Below the pieces are notes generated by a model that was not told where the DNA came from, did no database searches, and saw nothing but the letters and a program-made list of their open reading frames with translations. Below are positions 36,263-45,145 of a DNA stretch of 64,000 nucleotides, one piece after another. This stretch comes from Mesorhizobium sp. WSM4313 (GTDB taxonomy: Bacteria > Pseudomonadota > Alphaproteobacteria > Rhizobiales > Rhizobiaceae): contig NZ_NSFT01000007.1 in assembly GCF_002294725.1 (NCBI RefSeq), forward strand, positions 62,001 through 126,000, written 5' to 3'. How positions within the stretch are numbered: the first letter of the stretch is position 1; every line of letters starts with the position of its first letter. The translations under genes and the position numbers were made by a program.

Positions 36263-36712
36263 ATGAGTGCGTCCATGGCAAGCGACGACGATATCATCAT
36301 CTCCGGCGAAGCGGTCATCCGTCCTGGCGACCTGCATGAGGACTTCATCCGCTCGTCGGGTCCGGGCGGCCAGAACGTCAACAAGGTGGCCACCGCCGTG
36401 CAGCTGCGCTTCGACGCGGCGAACGCGTCCGGCCTGTCCGAGCGCGTGCGCGAGCGCGCCATCAAGCTGGCCGGCCAGCGCGCCACCAAGGACGGCGTCA
36501 TCGTCATCGAGGCAGGCCGCTTCCGCACCCAGGAGCAGAACCGCGCTGACGCGCGGGCGCGGCTGACTGCATTGATCGCCAAGGCGGCCGAGCCGCCGCC
36601 TCCGCCGCGCAAGAAGACCAGGCCGTCCAAAGGCGCTGTGGAGCGCCGCCTGAAGAGCAAGGCAGGCCGGTCGACGGTGAAGAAGCTGCGCGGTCGGGTG
36701 GAAAGCGACTGA
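36263..36712 (+). CDS. arfB: Alternative ribosome-rescue factor ArfB (YaeJ-type peptidyl-tRNA hydrolase)
   Basis: A 149-residue class I release-factor-like protein with only the GGQ domain: GPGGQNVNK places the catalytic GGQ at 35-37. The basic C-terminal tail (RKKTRPSKGAVERRLKSKAGR) matches the helix that enters the empty mRNA channel of stalled ribosomes. ArfB hydrolyses peptidyl-tRNA on non-stop complexes without needing a stop codon. The start is the first ATG, but the ATG at 36275 is possible. It follows the pckA terminator and is probably separately transcribed. Confidence 0.93.
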   Translation: MSASMASDDDIIISGEAVIRPGDLHEDFIRSSGPGGQNVNKVATAVQLRFDAANASGLSERVRERAIKLAGQRATKDGVIVIEAGRFRTQEQNRADARARLTALIAKAAEPPPPPRKKTRPSKGAVERRLKSKAGRSTVKKLRGRVESD

Positions 36713-36770
36713 TCCGGCCAAAGCCGCTGGTTTCGGGTCGCCGCCTTCTTTGAAGGATGGCATGGCTTGG

Positions 36771-36815
36771 GGCATGATGCCGAACAGTGTGAAGCGGTTT
36801 TCGGGACATCATGCC
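36771..36815. repeat. Intergenic palindrome (CATGATG/CATCATG type)
   Basis: Arms GGCATGATG (36771-36779) and CATCATGCC (36807-36815) enclose AAGCGGTTTTCGGG-like sequence. The element at 43961-44011 shares the GTGAAGC/GTGCGAAGC and GTTTTCGGG core, so the two look like one family, possibly related to the GCAATTCC palindromes through the shared CGGTTTTCxG core. Confidence 0.6.
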
Positions 36816-36900
36816 CTATCCCTCTGATTTAGAGACGGATTCAGATTTCATGTCGAACAGACCCGAAACCATCCGGCTCTAGGGAGCAACGGATCGATCC

Positions 36901-37518
36901 ATGCTCGTTTTGCCCAAAGGCGTCCGCCATATGCCGGGCTACCTCCCGCGCCCGGCCCAGGAAGCGCTGGTCGAGGAGGTCAGGCGCGTCGTGCAGGCCG
37001 CACCCCTCTACGTGCCGGCCATGCCGCGCACCGGCAAGGAGATGAGCGTGCGCATGACCAATTGCGGCGCGCTTGGCTGGGTGACCGACAAGGAGCGCGG
37101 CTATCGTTACCAGCCGACGCATCCGGTGACTGGCGAGCCCTGGCCGGCGATCCCGGAAGCCCTGCTGGAATTATGGCGCGAGGTCTCGGCCTATCCGCAT
37201 CCGCCCGAGGCATGCCTGGTCAACTTCTATTCGGCGGATGCCAAAATGGGCCTGCATCAGGACCGCGACGAACAGGATTTCGCCGCGCCCGTGGTGTCGG
37301 TCTCGCTAGGCGACGACTGCCTGTTCCGGGTCGGCCAGGACAGGCGCGATGGCGGCACCAAGTCGTTCAGGCTGAAGAGCGGCGACGTCGTCGTGCTTGG
37401 CGGCGAAGGCCGCCTCGCCTTCCACGGTGTCGACCGCATCTATCCGGCGACATCGGCGCTGCTGAAGAACGGCGGCCGCATCAATCTGACGCTGCGGCGG
37501 GTGACGGTGCCTGGCTGA
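36901..37518 (+). CDS. alkB: AlkB-type Fe(II)/2-oxoglutarate-dependent DNA repair dioxygenase
   Basis: A 205-residue dioxygenase that removes 1-methyladenine and 3-methylcytosine lesions by oxidative dealkylation. The iron ligands are in LHQDRDEQDF (HxD near 120) and LAFHGVDRIYP (distal His near 180), and the 2-oxoglutarate arginine lies in RINLTLRRV at the C-terminus. The N-terminal nucleotide-recognition lid is typical (VRMTNCGALGWVTDKERGYRY). It stands between a palindromic repeat and a membrane glycosyltransferase gene. Confidence 0.94.
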   Translation: MLVLPKGVRHMPGYLPRPAQEALVEEVRRVVQAAPLYVPAMPRTGKEMSVRMTNCGALGWVTDKERGYRYQPTHPVTGEPWPAIPEALLELWREVSAYPHPPEACLVNFYSADAKMGLHQDRDEQDFAAPVVSVSLGDDCLFRVGQDRRDGGTKSFRLKSGDVVVLGGEGRLAFHGVDRIYPATSALLKNGGRINLTLRRVTVPG

Positions 37519-37586
37519 GCATATTGGGGCAAGACGATCTTAAGGACACCTGGGCTACAATCGCGGTTGCTATAACCGAGATCGCC

Positions 37587-38801
37587 ATGCAACCGGATTG
37601 GATCAGGACCAGAAGCCTTTTGGACGTGGCCATTGTCACGGTCGTGTCGATCATCGCCGCATGGATGACTTGGTTCTACCTGAGCTTTCTGTGGACCTTG
37701 GACAGCCGAGGCTTTTCCGCGCTGTCGCACAGGCTCCCCTACTGGGATTTCACCAACCTCTGGGCAGGTTCGCGCATGGCCATCGAGGGCCACGTTGCCG
37801 TTCTCTTCGACGTGGAGGCCTACCGCGCGGCGCTGCGCGCGATGTTCTCACCCGACCTTCCAAATCAGGAATGGAGCTATCCGCCGAACATCCTCCTGCT
37901 CGGCGTTCCGCTTGCCACCTTGCCGATTCTGCCCGCCTATCTGATCTGGACGTTCGGGACCGTGCTGTGCCTGTGGCTGGCTGTCCGGCCGCTGAAGCTC
38001 GGAGCGGCCGTGGAACTGGCGATTGTCTTGAGCCCGGCGGTTATCTGGAACTCCTTGTTCGGCCAGAACGGCGCGCTGACCGCCGCGCTGTTGATCGGAG
38101 GCCTCGCCGTGGCGCCAAGGCGTCCGCTGCTGGCCGGAATCCTGTTCGGCCTGCTGACGATCAAACCGCATCTCGGCATTCTCGTGCCCTTCTGCCTGCT
38201 CGCCAGCGGCAACTGGCGCGCCGTTCTCGCGGCGATCGGCACCAGCGTCGTGATCGCCCTCGCCACCGGCCTGTTCTTTGGCTTCGATGTCTGGCGCCTA
38301 TTCCTGACCGAAACCCGCCCCTTGATGACGGCGATCATGGAGGCGCCTTATCCGCAGCCCTATCAGTACAACGCGATAACGGTGTTCTTCACGGCGAGAG
38401 TTTTCGGCGCCGGGGTGACCTCCGCCTATGGCGTGCAGGCGGTCGCGACCATCGCTTCCATCGCCGCGGCGATCTGGCTCTGGCGGCCGGGCCGCGTGGT
38501 CTCGCATCAGGAACGCGTGGTGCTTACCGCTGTCCTCGCAATCCTGGCCACGCCCTATGGCTACACCTACGACACGATCGGTGTGGCCGTAGCGGTGGCG
38601 ATGCTCGCCGCGATGGTTTCCAGGCCGCCTCGGCTGATCCTGGCGATTTGCTGGCTCGCGCCTTTCGTCGTGAATTTTTTCACCTGGGGCGGATATTGCG
38701 TCGCTGTCCTGATCCCGCTGTTTCTTGCCGCGTGGATGCTGCATTCGATATGGACGAGAGGCCGGAAGGCTGAACTCTCGGGAGAACCGTCCCTAGCTTG
38801 A
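37587..38801 (+). CDS. GT87-family (DUF2029) membrane glycosyltransferase
   Basis: A 404-residue polytopic membrane protein with about ten hydrophobic segments. The features fit the DUF2029/GT87 family of polyprenyl-phosphate-sugar-dependent transferases: YWDFTNLWAGSRMAIEG near residue 50, EWSYPPNILLLGVPLA near 95, and FGQNGALTAALLIGG near 150. Mycobacterial relatives add mannose or arabinose to envelope glycans. The ATG at 37587 follows weak GAGATCGCC. The gene is convergent with two further GT-C-type genes and one remnant, so this is a surface-polysaccharide region. Confidence 0.82.
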   Translation: MQPDWIRTRSLLDVAIVTVVSIIAAWMTWFYLSFLWTLDSRGFSALSHRLPYWDFTNLWAGSRMAIEGHVAVLFDVEAYRAALRAMFSPDLPNQEWSYPPNILLLGVPLATLPILPAYLIWTFGTVLCLWLAVRPLKLGAAVELAIVLSPAVIWNSLFGQNGALTAALLIGGLAVAPRRPLLAGILFGLLTIKPHLGILVPFCLLASGNWRAVLAAIGTSVVIALATGLFFGFDVWRLFLTETRPLMTAIMEAPYPQPYQYNAITVFFTARVFGAGVTSAYGVQAVATIASIAAAIWLWRPGRVVSHQERVVLTAVLAILATPYGYTYDTIGVAVAVAMLAAMVSRPPRLILAICWLAPFVVNFFTWGGYCVAVLIPLFLAAWMLHSIWTRGRKAELSGEPSLA

Positions 38802-38892
38802 AACAATTCCAAGATACGTGCGCAGCGATAGGCTCGGCGGCTTTGCCGCAGCCTTCCGTTCGCCGCAGGAAGTATGAAGAATGACGGCCATG

Positions 38893-39206
38893 TCAATTTG
38901 AGGCAGTCGCGGGTCCTCGTGCCTGGCTAATTCCTGCGTTGCGCTGTCGCACCCGTACCTCGCCCCGCGCGCACCACGCCATCAATGACATCAGCGGCAG
39001 GAAAAGCACGACGCCGATATGCTCACGCTCGCTGAAACATTGCCGGGAAACAGCACCGGCATCGCATAGGCGGCGCGGGCAAGCGCGAGAAGCGCCGGTC
39101 CTTCCCTGAAACGGGCGGCGCACCCCCGCGCCGGCCAGCATCAGTCCCGCCAGGGCAGCCAGAAAGGAGATATCCTTTAAGCGCCAATTGATCTCGATAA
39201 GCCAGT
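38893..39206 (-). pseudogene. Frameshifted fragment of a membrane glycosyltransferase paralogue
   Basis: On the minus strand one frame gives QCFSEREHIGVVLFLPLMSL, which aligns with AFTEREQLGIALFLPMLVLT of the gene at 40941-42491. An adjacent frame just upstream gives ARAAYAMPVLFPGN, aligning with LFLALLVIFPGN of the same protein. The first frame also has DISFLAALAGLMLAGAGVR further upstream. So at least one frameshift splits a paralogous sequence, with no start or C-terminal part. It lies directly after the stop of the gene at 39213. I read it as decay of a third copy. The boundaries are approximate. Confidence 0.6.
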
Positions 39207-39212
39207 GCCGCC

Positions 39213-40811
39213 CTAATTGCGTTCGGCGATATCGCTGCGGATGAACAGGGTTACGGAGGCGTTCTGATAGAGCAGACGATAGTCCTGCAAAGCCTTTGCG
39301 ATCAAAGGGCTGTCACGCAACGGCGCCGTTGCGTGCGGCTGCGTCAGATGGAGCTTTATCGGTACGTCCGGTCCTGCGGTTCCGTCATCGGCAACGATAT
39401 CCGGCCGTTTCGTGGCCAACTCACTGGCGATCGCCTGCGTGTAATCCGCGCGCAAGGCTTCGAGCCTGAGGCGGGTCGCGATATCCGGCCCAGACTCGAT
39501 CAGGACCTGGGCATCATTGACCATCCAGCCGGACGGGTGGCGCCCAACCATGCGAGCGCCGGTCATCCGGACGAGCGGATTGCCGATCTGCAGCGCCGAG
39601 CCGATCGATATTAAGGTTGGGTGATCGGCGATCCGGTTGATGGCGGCCGTCGCCGCGTCGAGATCGCCACGCGGTTCGACGAATGCCAGGCCTTGCCGTG
39701 GCGCGACGGTCGTTACGAGCAAAAGCAGACCGAACCCGACACCCGCCCTTGCCAGCACAGGCAGGTCGCGCTGTGGCCGCACGCGGATAAACTGGAGCAC
39801 AAAGGCCAACATGCCGAGCGTCAGGAACGGCATCGCCTGATAGGTCCAGCCTTTGCCCAAGACGACAAACCCAGGGACATAGCCAACACCTGCCAGCAGC
39901 AGAATCTTCGCATCGCGATCGGGCCGGTCAGGGTAGGCCATGGCCAACGTTGCCGCGGCCATGGCCACGAAAATCTTCACCGGCAAGAGCATCAACATGT
40001 CGACGACCGGCAAGCGCATCGGCAGATAGACCTCGCGCAGCAAAGGCAGGACATCGGTGAAGAAGGGCTGCATGAAAACCACAAGCACGACCAGATAGGC
40101 GACGGTCAAAACAGCGCCGAACACATTCTCGGTCGTCAGCAGAGGCCGCGCCGAGCGTCGCTGCGCGGCAAGGACCAGCACCGGCGCAGCCAGCGCCAGC
40201 ACGCTGAAGGGCGGTTTGATCATGACGAAAATCGCGGCGCCAATCCCGGCGGCAAGCCGCTCGGCCGTGCTGCCGGCGCGGAAATCCGCTGTCCGGTCGC
40301 GTGCCGCAAGCAGCGCCAGCCAAGGCAAAAGGCAGATGACTGCGATTTGTTCGCGCTGGCCGAAATCCGCCGGCGACAGCGCAAGCAGAAGAAACACCAG
40401 GACCGGAACTGCCCAGACGAATCGCGTCAGCGTTTGGTCGGCACGTACGAGGATTCGAGCTGAAAGCCAGACCGAACCGATTGCCAGCTCTACCATGCCG
40501 AGCCCCACCCAGAGCTCCGCCGAAAACCCGGTCAACCGCTCAAGAATCAGGAATGGCAGATAGAGCCAGGTGGAAAAGGGCGGATTGGCCTCGGCGACGT
40601 CGACATAAAGGCGTTCGCCGCTCAGCACGCGGTCGCCGACGGTCAGCAGCCACGATACGTCGACATTGCCCGGCAAGAGGCGCGAGACGACGATCGCATA
40701 GAGAGCGATCAACAATGTTGCGGCAGCCGGCAGACCAAGGCGAAATGCAGTTCCGGCCTGACGGGGCCGCAGATCGGCCTGCTCGCCTGAAGCAACCAAT
40801 GGCGCATCCAT
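39213..40811 (-). CDS. GT-C-type membrane glycosyltransferase-like protein (paralogue 1)
   Basis: A 532-residue membrane protein with about twelve hydrophobic segments and a C-terminal soluble part (about 410-532). The first loop, DVSWLLTVGDRVLSGERLYVDVAEANPPFSTW, has acidic residues placed as in GT-C enzymes of the ArnT/PMT type. It shares this loop and the FGQREQIAVICLLPWLALLA region with the gene at 40941, so the two are paralogues. The substrate is probably a polyprenyl-linked sugar; no donor or acceptor can be named. The ATG at 40811 is the first in frame. Confidence 0.72.
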   Translation of the reverse strand: MDAPLVASGEQADLRPRQAGTAFRLGLPAAATLLIALYAIVVSRLLPGNVDVSWLLTVGDRVLSGERLYVDVAEANPPFSTWLYLPFLILERLTGFSAELWVGLGMVELAIGSVWLSARILVRADQTLTRFVWAVPVLVFLLLALSPADFGQREQIAVICLLPWLALLAARDRTADFRAGSTAERLAAGIGAAIFVMIKPPFSVLALAAPVLVLAAQRRSARPLLTTENVFGAVLTVAYLVVLVVFMQPFFTDVLPLLREVYLPMRLPVVDMLMLLPVKIFVAMAAATLAMAYPDRPDRDAKILLLAGVGYVPGFVVLGKGWTYQAMPFLTLGMLAFVLQFIRVRPQRDLPVLARAGVGFGLLLLVTTVAPRQGLAFVEPRGDLDAATAAINRIADHPTLISIGSALQIGNPLVRMTGARMVGRHPSGWMVNDAQVLIESGPDIATRLRLEALRADYTQAIASELATKRPDIVADDGTAGPDVPIKLHLTQPHATAPLRDSPLIAKALQDYRLLYQNASVTLFIRSDIAERN

Positions 40812-40940
40812 GCCGGGAGCCTCAATAGCAGTACAGCGTTTGTGGCTTAGTTTCTAACGGACCGGCAGTTAAGCGCGCTTTAACCGGCAGCCACCGTTCA
40901 AAATTTCCTCGCGACCTCTCCCGAAAAGGACGGCTGCGGA

Positions 40941-42491
40941 TCACTCTGCCTGGGCAGTTCCTGCATTGCGCAGCAACACCCGCACTTCGTCATCCTCGGC
41001 AATCTGCTGATAGCGTCGCAGGAAGTTGGTGTAGTCTTGCCACTGGGCAAGCTCCGCATTCCAGTCCCTGTCCTTTTTCTCGACGATTATCATGGCAGGC
41101 TTCTGGGTCTCGAGTTCGGCGATCTTGCTCTCGATGTAGCGATCGGCGATCTGCCGGTAGTGGGACGCCGCCTCCTGGTCGCCGTTCCGGCTTGCGATGC
41201 CCGAAAGATAACGCGCTGATTCACCCAGCCAGTCGTTGCAATGGCGTGAAATCCATGTCCCGCCGAGCATGCGGGTAAGAGGATGGCCTCCCGAGATGTC
41301 GGCGCCGACTAGCGCGACGGTCGGCTGAGGAGCAGCGGCCTTAAGCTTGGCGACAAACTCTGCACTGAGCTTCTGTGTCTGCATGAACGGGATGGCGGCG
41401 GCGGCAATGATGACAGCCAGCAGCACCTTGAGCACCAGTTCCATTGCCGTGCCCGGCGACTTGTATGTCGCCGGGGCAGCTTGCGCCATCCTCAGCAGGA
41501 GGGCCGCCAGAATCAGACTGAAGGCCGGAAACGCGTGATAGGGCCAGCCTTTTGCCTGGTAGATCAGCGGCACGGTCGCAGCCAGCGAAGCAAGCGTGAA
41601 CACGGTGACCAGTGGCGACAAAGGCAATCCCGGTCTAAGAAGATATAGCGCGGCAAGAGCGACCACATAGATCGGCACATAGATCTCCAGCAGCGCCTGC
41701 ATCTTCTGCATCCGCATATAGGTGTCGGCCAGCATCGGATAGACGACGCTCAGGAATTCCGGATGGAAATACTGGACGGCAACGACATAGGCGACGCAGA
41801 CCAGGCCGATCGCCCAGTTCTCGACGGCGAAAAGCATCCGAATCGACCGGCGGCTCCAGGCCGCGTATAACGCCGGAACGAGCACGACCAGTGCATAGTA
41901 GGGCTTCACCAGAACCAGCACGCTGCCGCTAAGCCCGGCAAGAACCGCCGTCAGGATACTCGGCACGCGTCCTTCGATAGGCGCCGCGCGCCACGCCGTC
42001 AGCACCAGCATCGGCAAAAACAACGCGATCCCCAGTTGCTCCCGTTCGGTGAAAGCATTGCCCGGGAAGATGACGAGCAGGGCCAGGAACAGCGGCAACA
42101 TTTGAAACAGCGCGCGGTTCTCGGCAAGACCGGCCTGTCTGGCGATCAGCCCGGCAAACGCCAATCCTGCCAGGCAAATCGCATAGCTGTAGGCATGAAC
42201 CGCCACCTCCGGCGACATGCCGACCTTGTGCGCCAGTGCCACGACCGGCATGAACATCCAAGGCGTGAAAGGCGGATTGACTTCGAACACGTCGACATAG
42301 AGCCGTGATCCGGCAAGCATCTTCTCGCACAGCGTGATCACCCAACTTGTGTCTGGTATGACGCCCCATCGCATCTGCCAGGGAATGGCGGCCGCCAGGA
42401 CCAGCACGCAAAGGATCACGGTCCATGCCCACGTATTGCGCGCTTCGCCGATCGGCGCGTCTGCTGTCGGTCTGTCGAGCACGGCGGTCAT
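40941..42491 (-). CDS. GT-C-type membrane glycosyltransferase-like protein (paralogue 2)
   Basis: A 516-residue membrane protein, related along its length to the next gene downstream. The first loop reads DTSWVITLCEKMLAGSRLYVDVFEVNPPFTPW; the third region reads GNAFTEREQLGIALFLPML. About eleven hydrophobic segments are followed by a soluble tail from about 385 that ends RVLLRNAGTAQAE. The ATG overlaps the stop of the GtrA-like remnant by four bases, so it once formed an operon with a GT2-GtrA gene that supplied polyprenyl-phosphate sugar. The role is probably envelope glycan modification. Confidence 0.72.
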   Translation of the reverse strand: MTAVLDRPTADAPIGEARNTWAWTVILCVLVLAAAIPWQMRWGVIPDTSWVITLCEKMLAGSRLYVDVFEVNPPFTPWMFMPVVALAHKVGMSPEVAVHAYSYAICLAGLAFAGLIARQAGLAENRALFQMLPLFLALLVIFPGNAFTEREQLGIALFLPMLVLTAWRAAPIEGRVPSILTAVLAGLSGSVLVLVKPYYALVVLVPALYAAWSRRSIRMLFAVENWAIGLVCVAYVVAVQYFHPEFLSVVYPMLADTYMRMQKMQALLEIYVPIYVVALAALYLLRPGLPLSPLVTVFTLASLAATVPLIYQAKGWPYHAFPAFSLILAALLLRMAQAAPATYKSPGTAMELVLKVLLAVIIAAAAIPFMQTQKLSAEFVAKLKAAAPQPTVALVGADISGGHPLTRMLGGTWISRHCNDWLGESARYLSGIASRNGDQEAASHYRQIADRYIESKIAELETQKPAMIIVEKKDRDWNAELAQWQDYTNFLRRYQQIAEDDEVRVLLRNAGTAQAE

Positions 42492-42909
42492 CGGCTCTCT
42501 CCTTCGGGGCAGAGGGGGCCGTTGGCGCCCATGGGAGCGCCGAAGACAAACTTGCGTAAGACTTCGAAGTTCAGAACCGGCACTAGAATGGAAGCCAGCG
42601 CCACCGGCGCCGATGACAGGTATCCGGCGAGATCGGTGAGAATTGCGGCCAGCCCAACGGAGAGGAGGAATCCGGCCCCGGTTGCACAGGCGAAGCGGAA
42701 GATTTCGACGCCAAGCGCACCGTCAGGCATGAACGTCACGCAGCGATGCCCGCAATAGGAAAACGCTGCTCCGGCGCTGGCGTCGAGCTTGTCGAGTTAG
42801 GCTCATCCCGCCGGACAAGTAGCGGCAGCGCCGCCTCTGCATTGAAGCCCGGAATGACCAGTGAATAGACCGGGGGCTCGCGTCCCGCGGCATTGCCCGC
42901 ATTGATCAC
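42488..42909 (-). pseudogene. Deleted GT2 polyprenyl-phosphate glycosyltransferase with GtrA-like tail
   Basis: From a GTG at 42909, with GGGAGG six bases upstream, a 57-codon frame gives VYSLVIPGFNAEAALPLLVRR, a clear N-terminus of a dolichol-phosphate-mannose-synthase-like GT2, then stops. A second frame from GTG 42739 gives 83 residues with two membrane segments ending VLNFEVLRKFVFG, as in GtrA/GT2 C-terminal domains. Between them another phase reads LDKLDASAGAAF, the next part of GT2. The catalytic middle (DDGS, DAD) is gone. This looks like a large internal deletion plus frameshifts; the 83-codon part might still be translated. Confidence 0.6.
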
Positions 42910-42982
42910 CGGTTGCCTCCCGACACCCGCTGGAGTTTGGCTGGCAACGCTAGTCGGGATTGCCTAAGGCGCCGTTAAGGGG

Positions 42983-43942
42983 TCACAATTTCCTTAACGC
43001 CACTTCCTCGATCAGGTGGTTGGTGCCCTTGCGCAGGATGAGGTCGGCCCGCGCCCTGGTCGGCAGAATGTTCTCGCGCAGGTTCTTCAGGTTGATGTTG
43101 GCCCACAGCCCCTCGGCGATGGCCCGCGCGGCATCCTCGGAGAGCTGCGAATAGCGGTGGAAGAAGGAATCCGGATTGCGGAAGGCGGTTTCGCGCAGCC
43201 GCATGAAACGCTGGATGTACCATTGATGGATCAGCTTCTCGTCGGCATCGATATAGATGGCGAAATCGAAGAAGTCGGACAGGAACGGCACGATCTTGCC
43301 ATCCTTCGGCAGCTTGCCCGGCTGCAGCACGTTGATGCCTTCGAAGATCAGTATGTCCGGCCGGTCGATGGTGACGAACTCGCCGGGGATCACGTCGTAG
43401 GTCAGGTGCGAATAGACCGGCGCGCTGACGCTGCTTTGCGCCGACTTGATGCCGGACAGGAATCTCAGCAGCGCGCCGACGTCGTAGCTCTCGGGGAACC
43501 CCTTGCGCTCCATCAGGTTCTCGCGGCGCAGGATCTCGTTGGGCAACAGGAAGCCGTCGGTGGTGATGAGGTCGACTTTCGGGCTCGACGGCCAGCGCGC
43601 CAGAAGTTCCTTCAGCACGCGCGCCGTGGTCGACTTGCCGACCGCGACCGAGCCGGCAATGCCGATGATGAAGGGTGTCTTGACGACGTCCTGCGCGTTG
43701 AAAAAGGCCTGGCGCTGCCGAAACAGCAGCTGGCTTGCCTCGACATGGGCCGAAAGCAGCCGGGACAGCGAGAGGTAGATGCGCTTGACCTCTTCGAGGT
43801 CGACCGGGTCGTTGAGCGAGCGCAGCCGGTCGATCTCGTCCCCGGTCAGCGTCAGCGGCGTGTCGGCGCGAAACTGCGACCATTGCTCGGCGGAGAAGAA
43901 TCGATAGGGGGAATACTTCTCGGTCGGAGCCAGCTGGTCCAT
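42983..43942 (-). CDS. coaA: Pantothenate kinase, type I
   Basis: A 319-residue kinase that phosphorylates pantothenate, the controlling step of CoA synthesis. The P-loop is GSVAVGKS (97-104); the family segments [15 protein letters not shown] and [10 protein letters not shown] follow, and FEGINVLQ lies near 205. It starts [17 protein letters not shown] at 43942. It closes the his cluster (hisE 78 bases upstream, with a palindromic repeat between), an order common in Rhizobiales. The metabolic link to histidine is not obvious. Confidence 0.95.
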   Translation of the reverse strand: MDQLAPTEKYSPYRFFSAEQWSQFRADTPLTLTGDEIDRLRSLNDPVDLEEVKRIYLSLSRLLSAHVEASQLLFRQRQAFFNAQDVVKTPFIIGIAGSVAVGKSTTARVLKELLARWPSSPKVDLITTDGFLLPNEILRRENLMERKGFPESYDVGALLRFLSGIKSAQSSVSAPVYSHLTYDVIPGEFVTIDRPDILIFEGINVLQPGKLPKDGKIVPFLSDFFDFAIYIDADEKLIHQWYIQRFMRLRETAFRNPDSFFHRYSQLSEDAARAIAEGLWANINLKNLRENILPTRARADLILRKGTNHLIEEVALRKL

Positions 43943-43960
43943 CGGGTTTCCTGCCCTCCT

Positions 43961-44011
43961 AGAGCGTGCCGCCGAAAAGTGCGAAGCCGTTTTCGGGCGA
44001 CATCATGCTCT
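43961..44011. repeat. Intergenic palindrome between hisE and coaA
   Basis: AGAGCGTG (43961-43968) is matched imperfectly by CATGCTCT (44004-44011); the interior CCGAAAAGTGCGAAGCCGTT and TTTCGGG resembles the 36771 element. It may lower transcription of coaA relative to the his genes. Confidence 0.55.
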
Positions 44012-44020
44012 CTCTTTCGA

Positions 44021-44344
44021 TCAGCCCTGGGGCCGGGACGCCTTTTCGGCGGTACCCGAGCGGCTGGTTCGGCCCTCAAGCTCCTTCAGCACCTCGTCAA
44101 GCGGAATGCCCGCGATGCCAAGGACGACCAGCCAATGATATATAAGATCGGCGCTTTCCGAAACGACGGCTTTCTTGTCCCCCTTGACGGCGGCAATCAC
44201 CGTCTCGACGGCTTCCTCTCCGAGCTTCTGCGCCGCCTTGTCGATGCCTTTGGCGAACAGCTTCGCCGTCCATGAGTCGGCGTCGCCGGAATGGGCGCGC
44301 TGATGGATGATCGTTTCCAGCTCGGCGAGCGAAAATTGAGCCAT
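44021..44344 (-). CDS. hisE: Phosphoribosyl-ATP pyrophosphatase
   Basis: A 107-residue all-alpha MazG-like enzyme, second step of histidine synthesis, converting PR-ATP to PR-AMP. The metal-binding acidic helix is [17 protein letters not shown] (about 40-56) with the second set in [13 protein letters not shown]. It is a free HisE, not fused to HisI. It follows hisF by nine bases on the same strand. The C-terminal tail after about 88 is basic and not conserved. Confidence 0.95.
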   Translation of the reverse strand: MAQFSLAELETIIHQRAHSGDADSWTAKLFAKGIDKAAQKLGEEAVETVIAAVKGDKKAVVSESADLIYHWLVVLGIAGIPLDEVLKELEGRTSRSGTAEKASRPQG

Positions 44345-44353
44345 AGCAGCGGT

Positions 44354-45145
44354 TTAAGTCCGATGGGCGGCCGAGTCCAGCCGCATCGGCAGGCCGGCCC
44401 TGGCCATATGCGTCTTGGCTTCGGCAATGGTGTAGGTGCCGAAATGGAAGATCGAGGCGGCGAGCACCGCGCCCGCATGGCCGTCGCGGATGCCTTCGAC
44501 CAGGTGATCGAGTGTTCCGACGCCGCCGGAAGCGATCACCGGCACACGCACGGCGTCGGCAATCGCGCGGGTGAGCGCAATATCGTAACCGGCCTTGGTG
44601 CCGTCGCGGTCCATCGAGGTCAAAAGAATCTCGCCGGCGCCGCGCTCGACCATGCGCTGCGCGAATTCGACCGCGTCGATGCCGGTCTTCTCGCGTCCGC
44701 CATGGGTAAAGATCTCCCAGCGGTCGGTCTCGCCTTGCGTCGATACCTTCTTGGCGTCGATCGCCACGACGATGCACTGGTTGCCAAATTTATCGGCGGC
44801 TTCCGCGACGAAATCCGGGTTCTTCACCGCCGCCGTGTTGATCGACACCTTGTCGGCGCCGGCCAGGAGCAGCTTGCGGATGTCGGCCACCTGGCGCACG
44901 CCGCCGCCGACGGTGAGCGGCATGAAGCACTGCTCGGCAGTTCGGGCAACCACGTCGAAGATCGTCTCGCGATTGTCGGACGAGGCGGTGATGTCGAGGA
45001 AGCAGAGCTCGTCGGCGCCTGCGGCATCATAAGCCTTGGCGGCCTCGACCGGGTCGCCGGCATCGACGAGGTCGACGAAGTTCACGCCCTTGACCACGCG
45101 GCCGTTCTTGACGTCGAGGCAGGGGATGACGCGGGCCTTGAGCAT
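44354..45145 (-). CDS. hisF: Imidazole glycerol phosphate synthase, cyclase subunit
   Basis: A 263-residue (beta-alpha)8 barrel that with HisH makes imidazole glycerol phosphate and AICAR. The catalytic Asp11 is in [15 protein letters not shown], and the second Asp lies in [10 protein letters not shown] near 130. The phosphate loops are GGGVR and ASGGVGTL. The ATG at 45145 shares its A with the TGA of the arginase-like gene (TGATG). It sits between that gene and hisE. Confidence 0.97.
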   Translation of the reverse strand: MLKARVIPCLDVKNGRVVKGVNFVDLVDAGDPVEAAKAYDAAGADELCFLDITASSDNRETIFDVVARTAEQCFMPLTVGGGVRQVADIRKLLLAGADKVSINTAAVKNPDFVAEAADKFGNQCIVVAIDAKKVSTQGETDRWEIFTHGGREKTGIDAVEFAQRMVERGAGEILLTSMDRDGTKAGYDIALTRAIADAVRVPVIASGGVGTLDHLVEGIRDGHAGAVLAASIFHFGTYTIAEAKTHMARAGLPMRLDSAAHRT

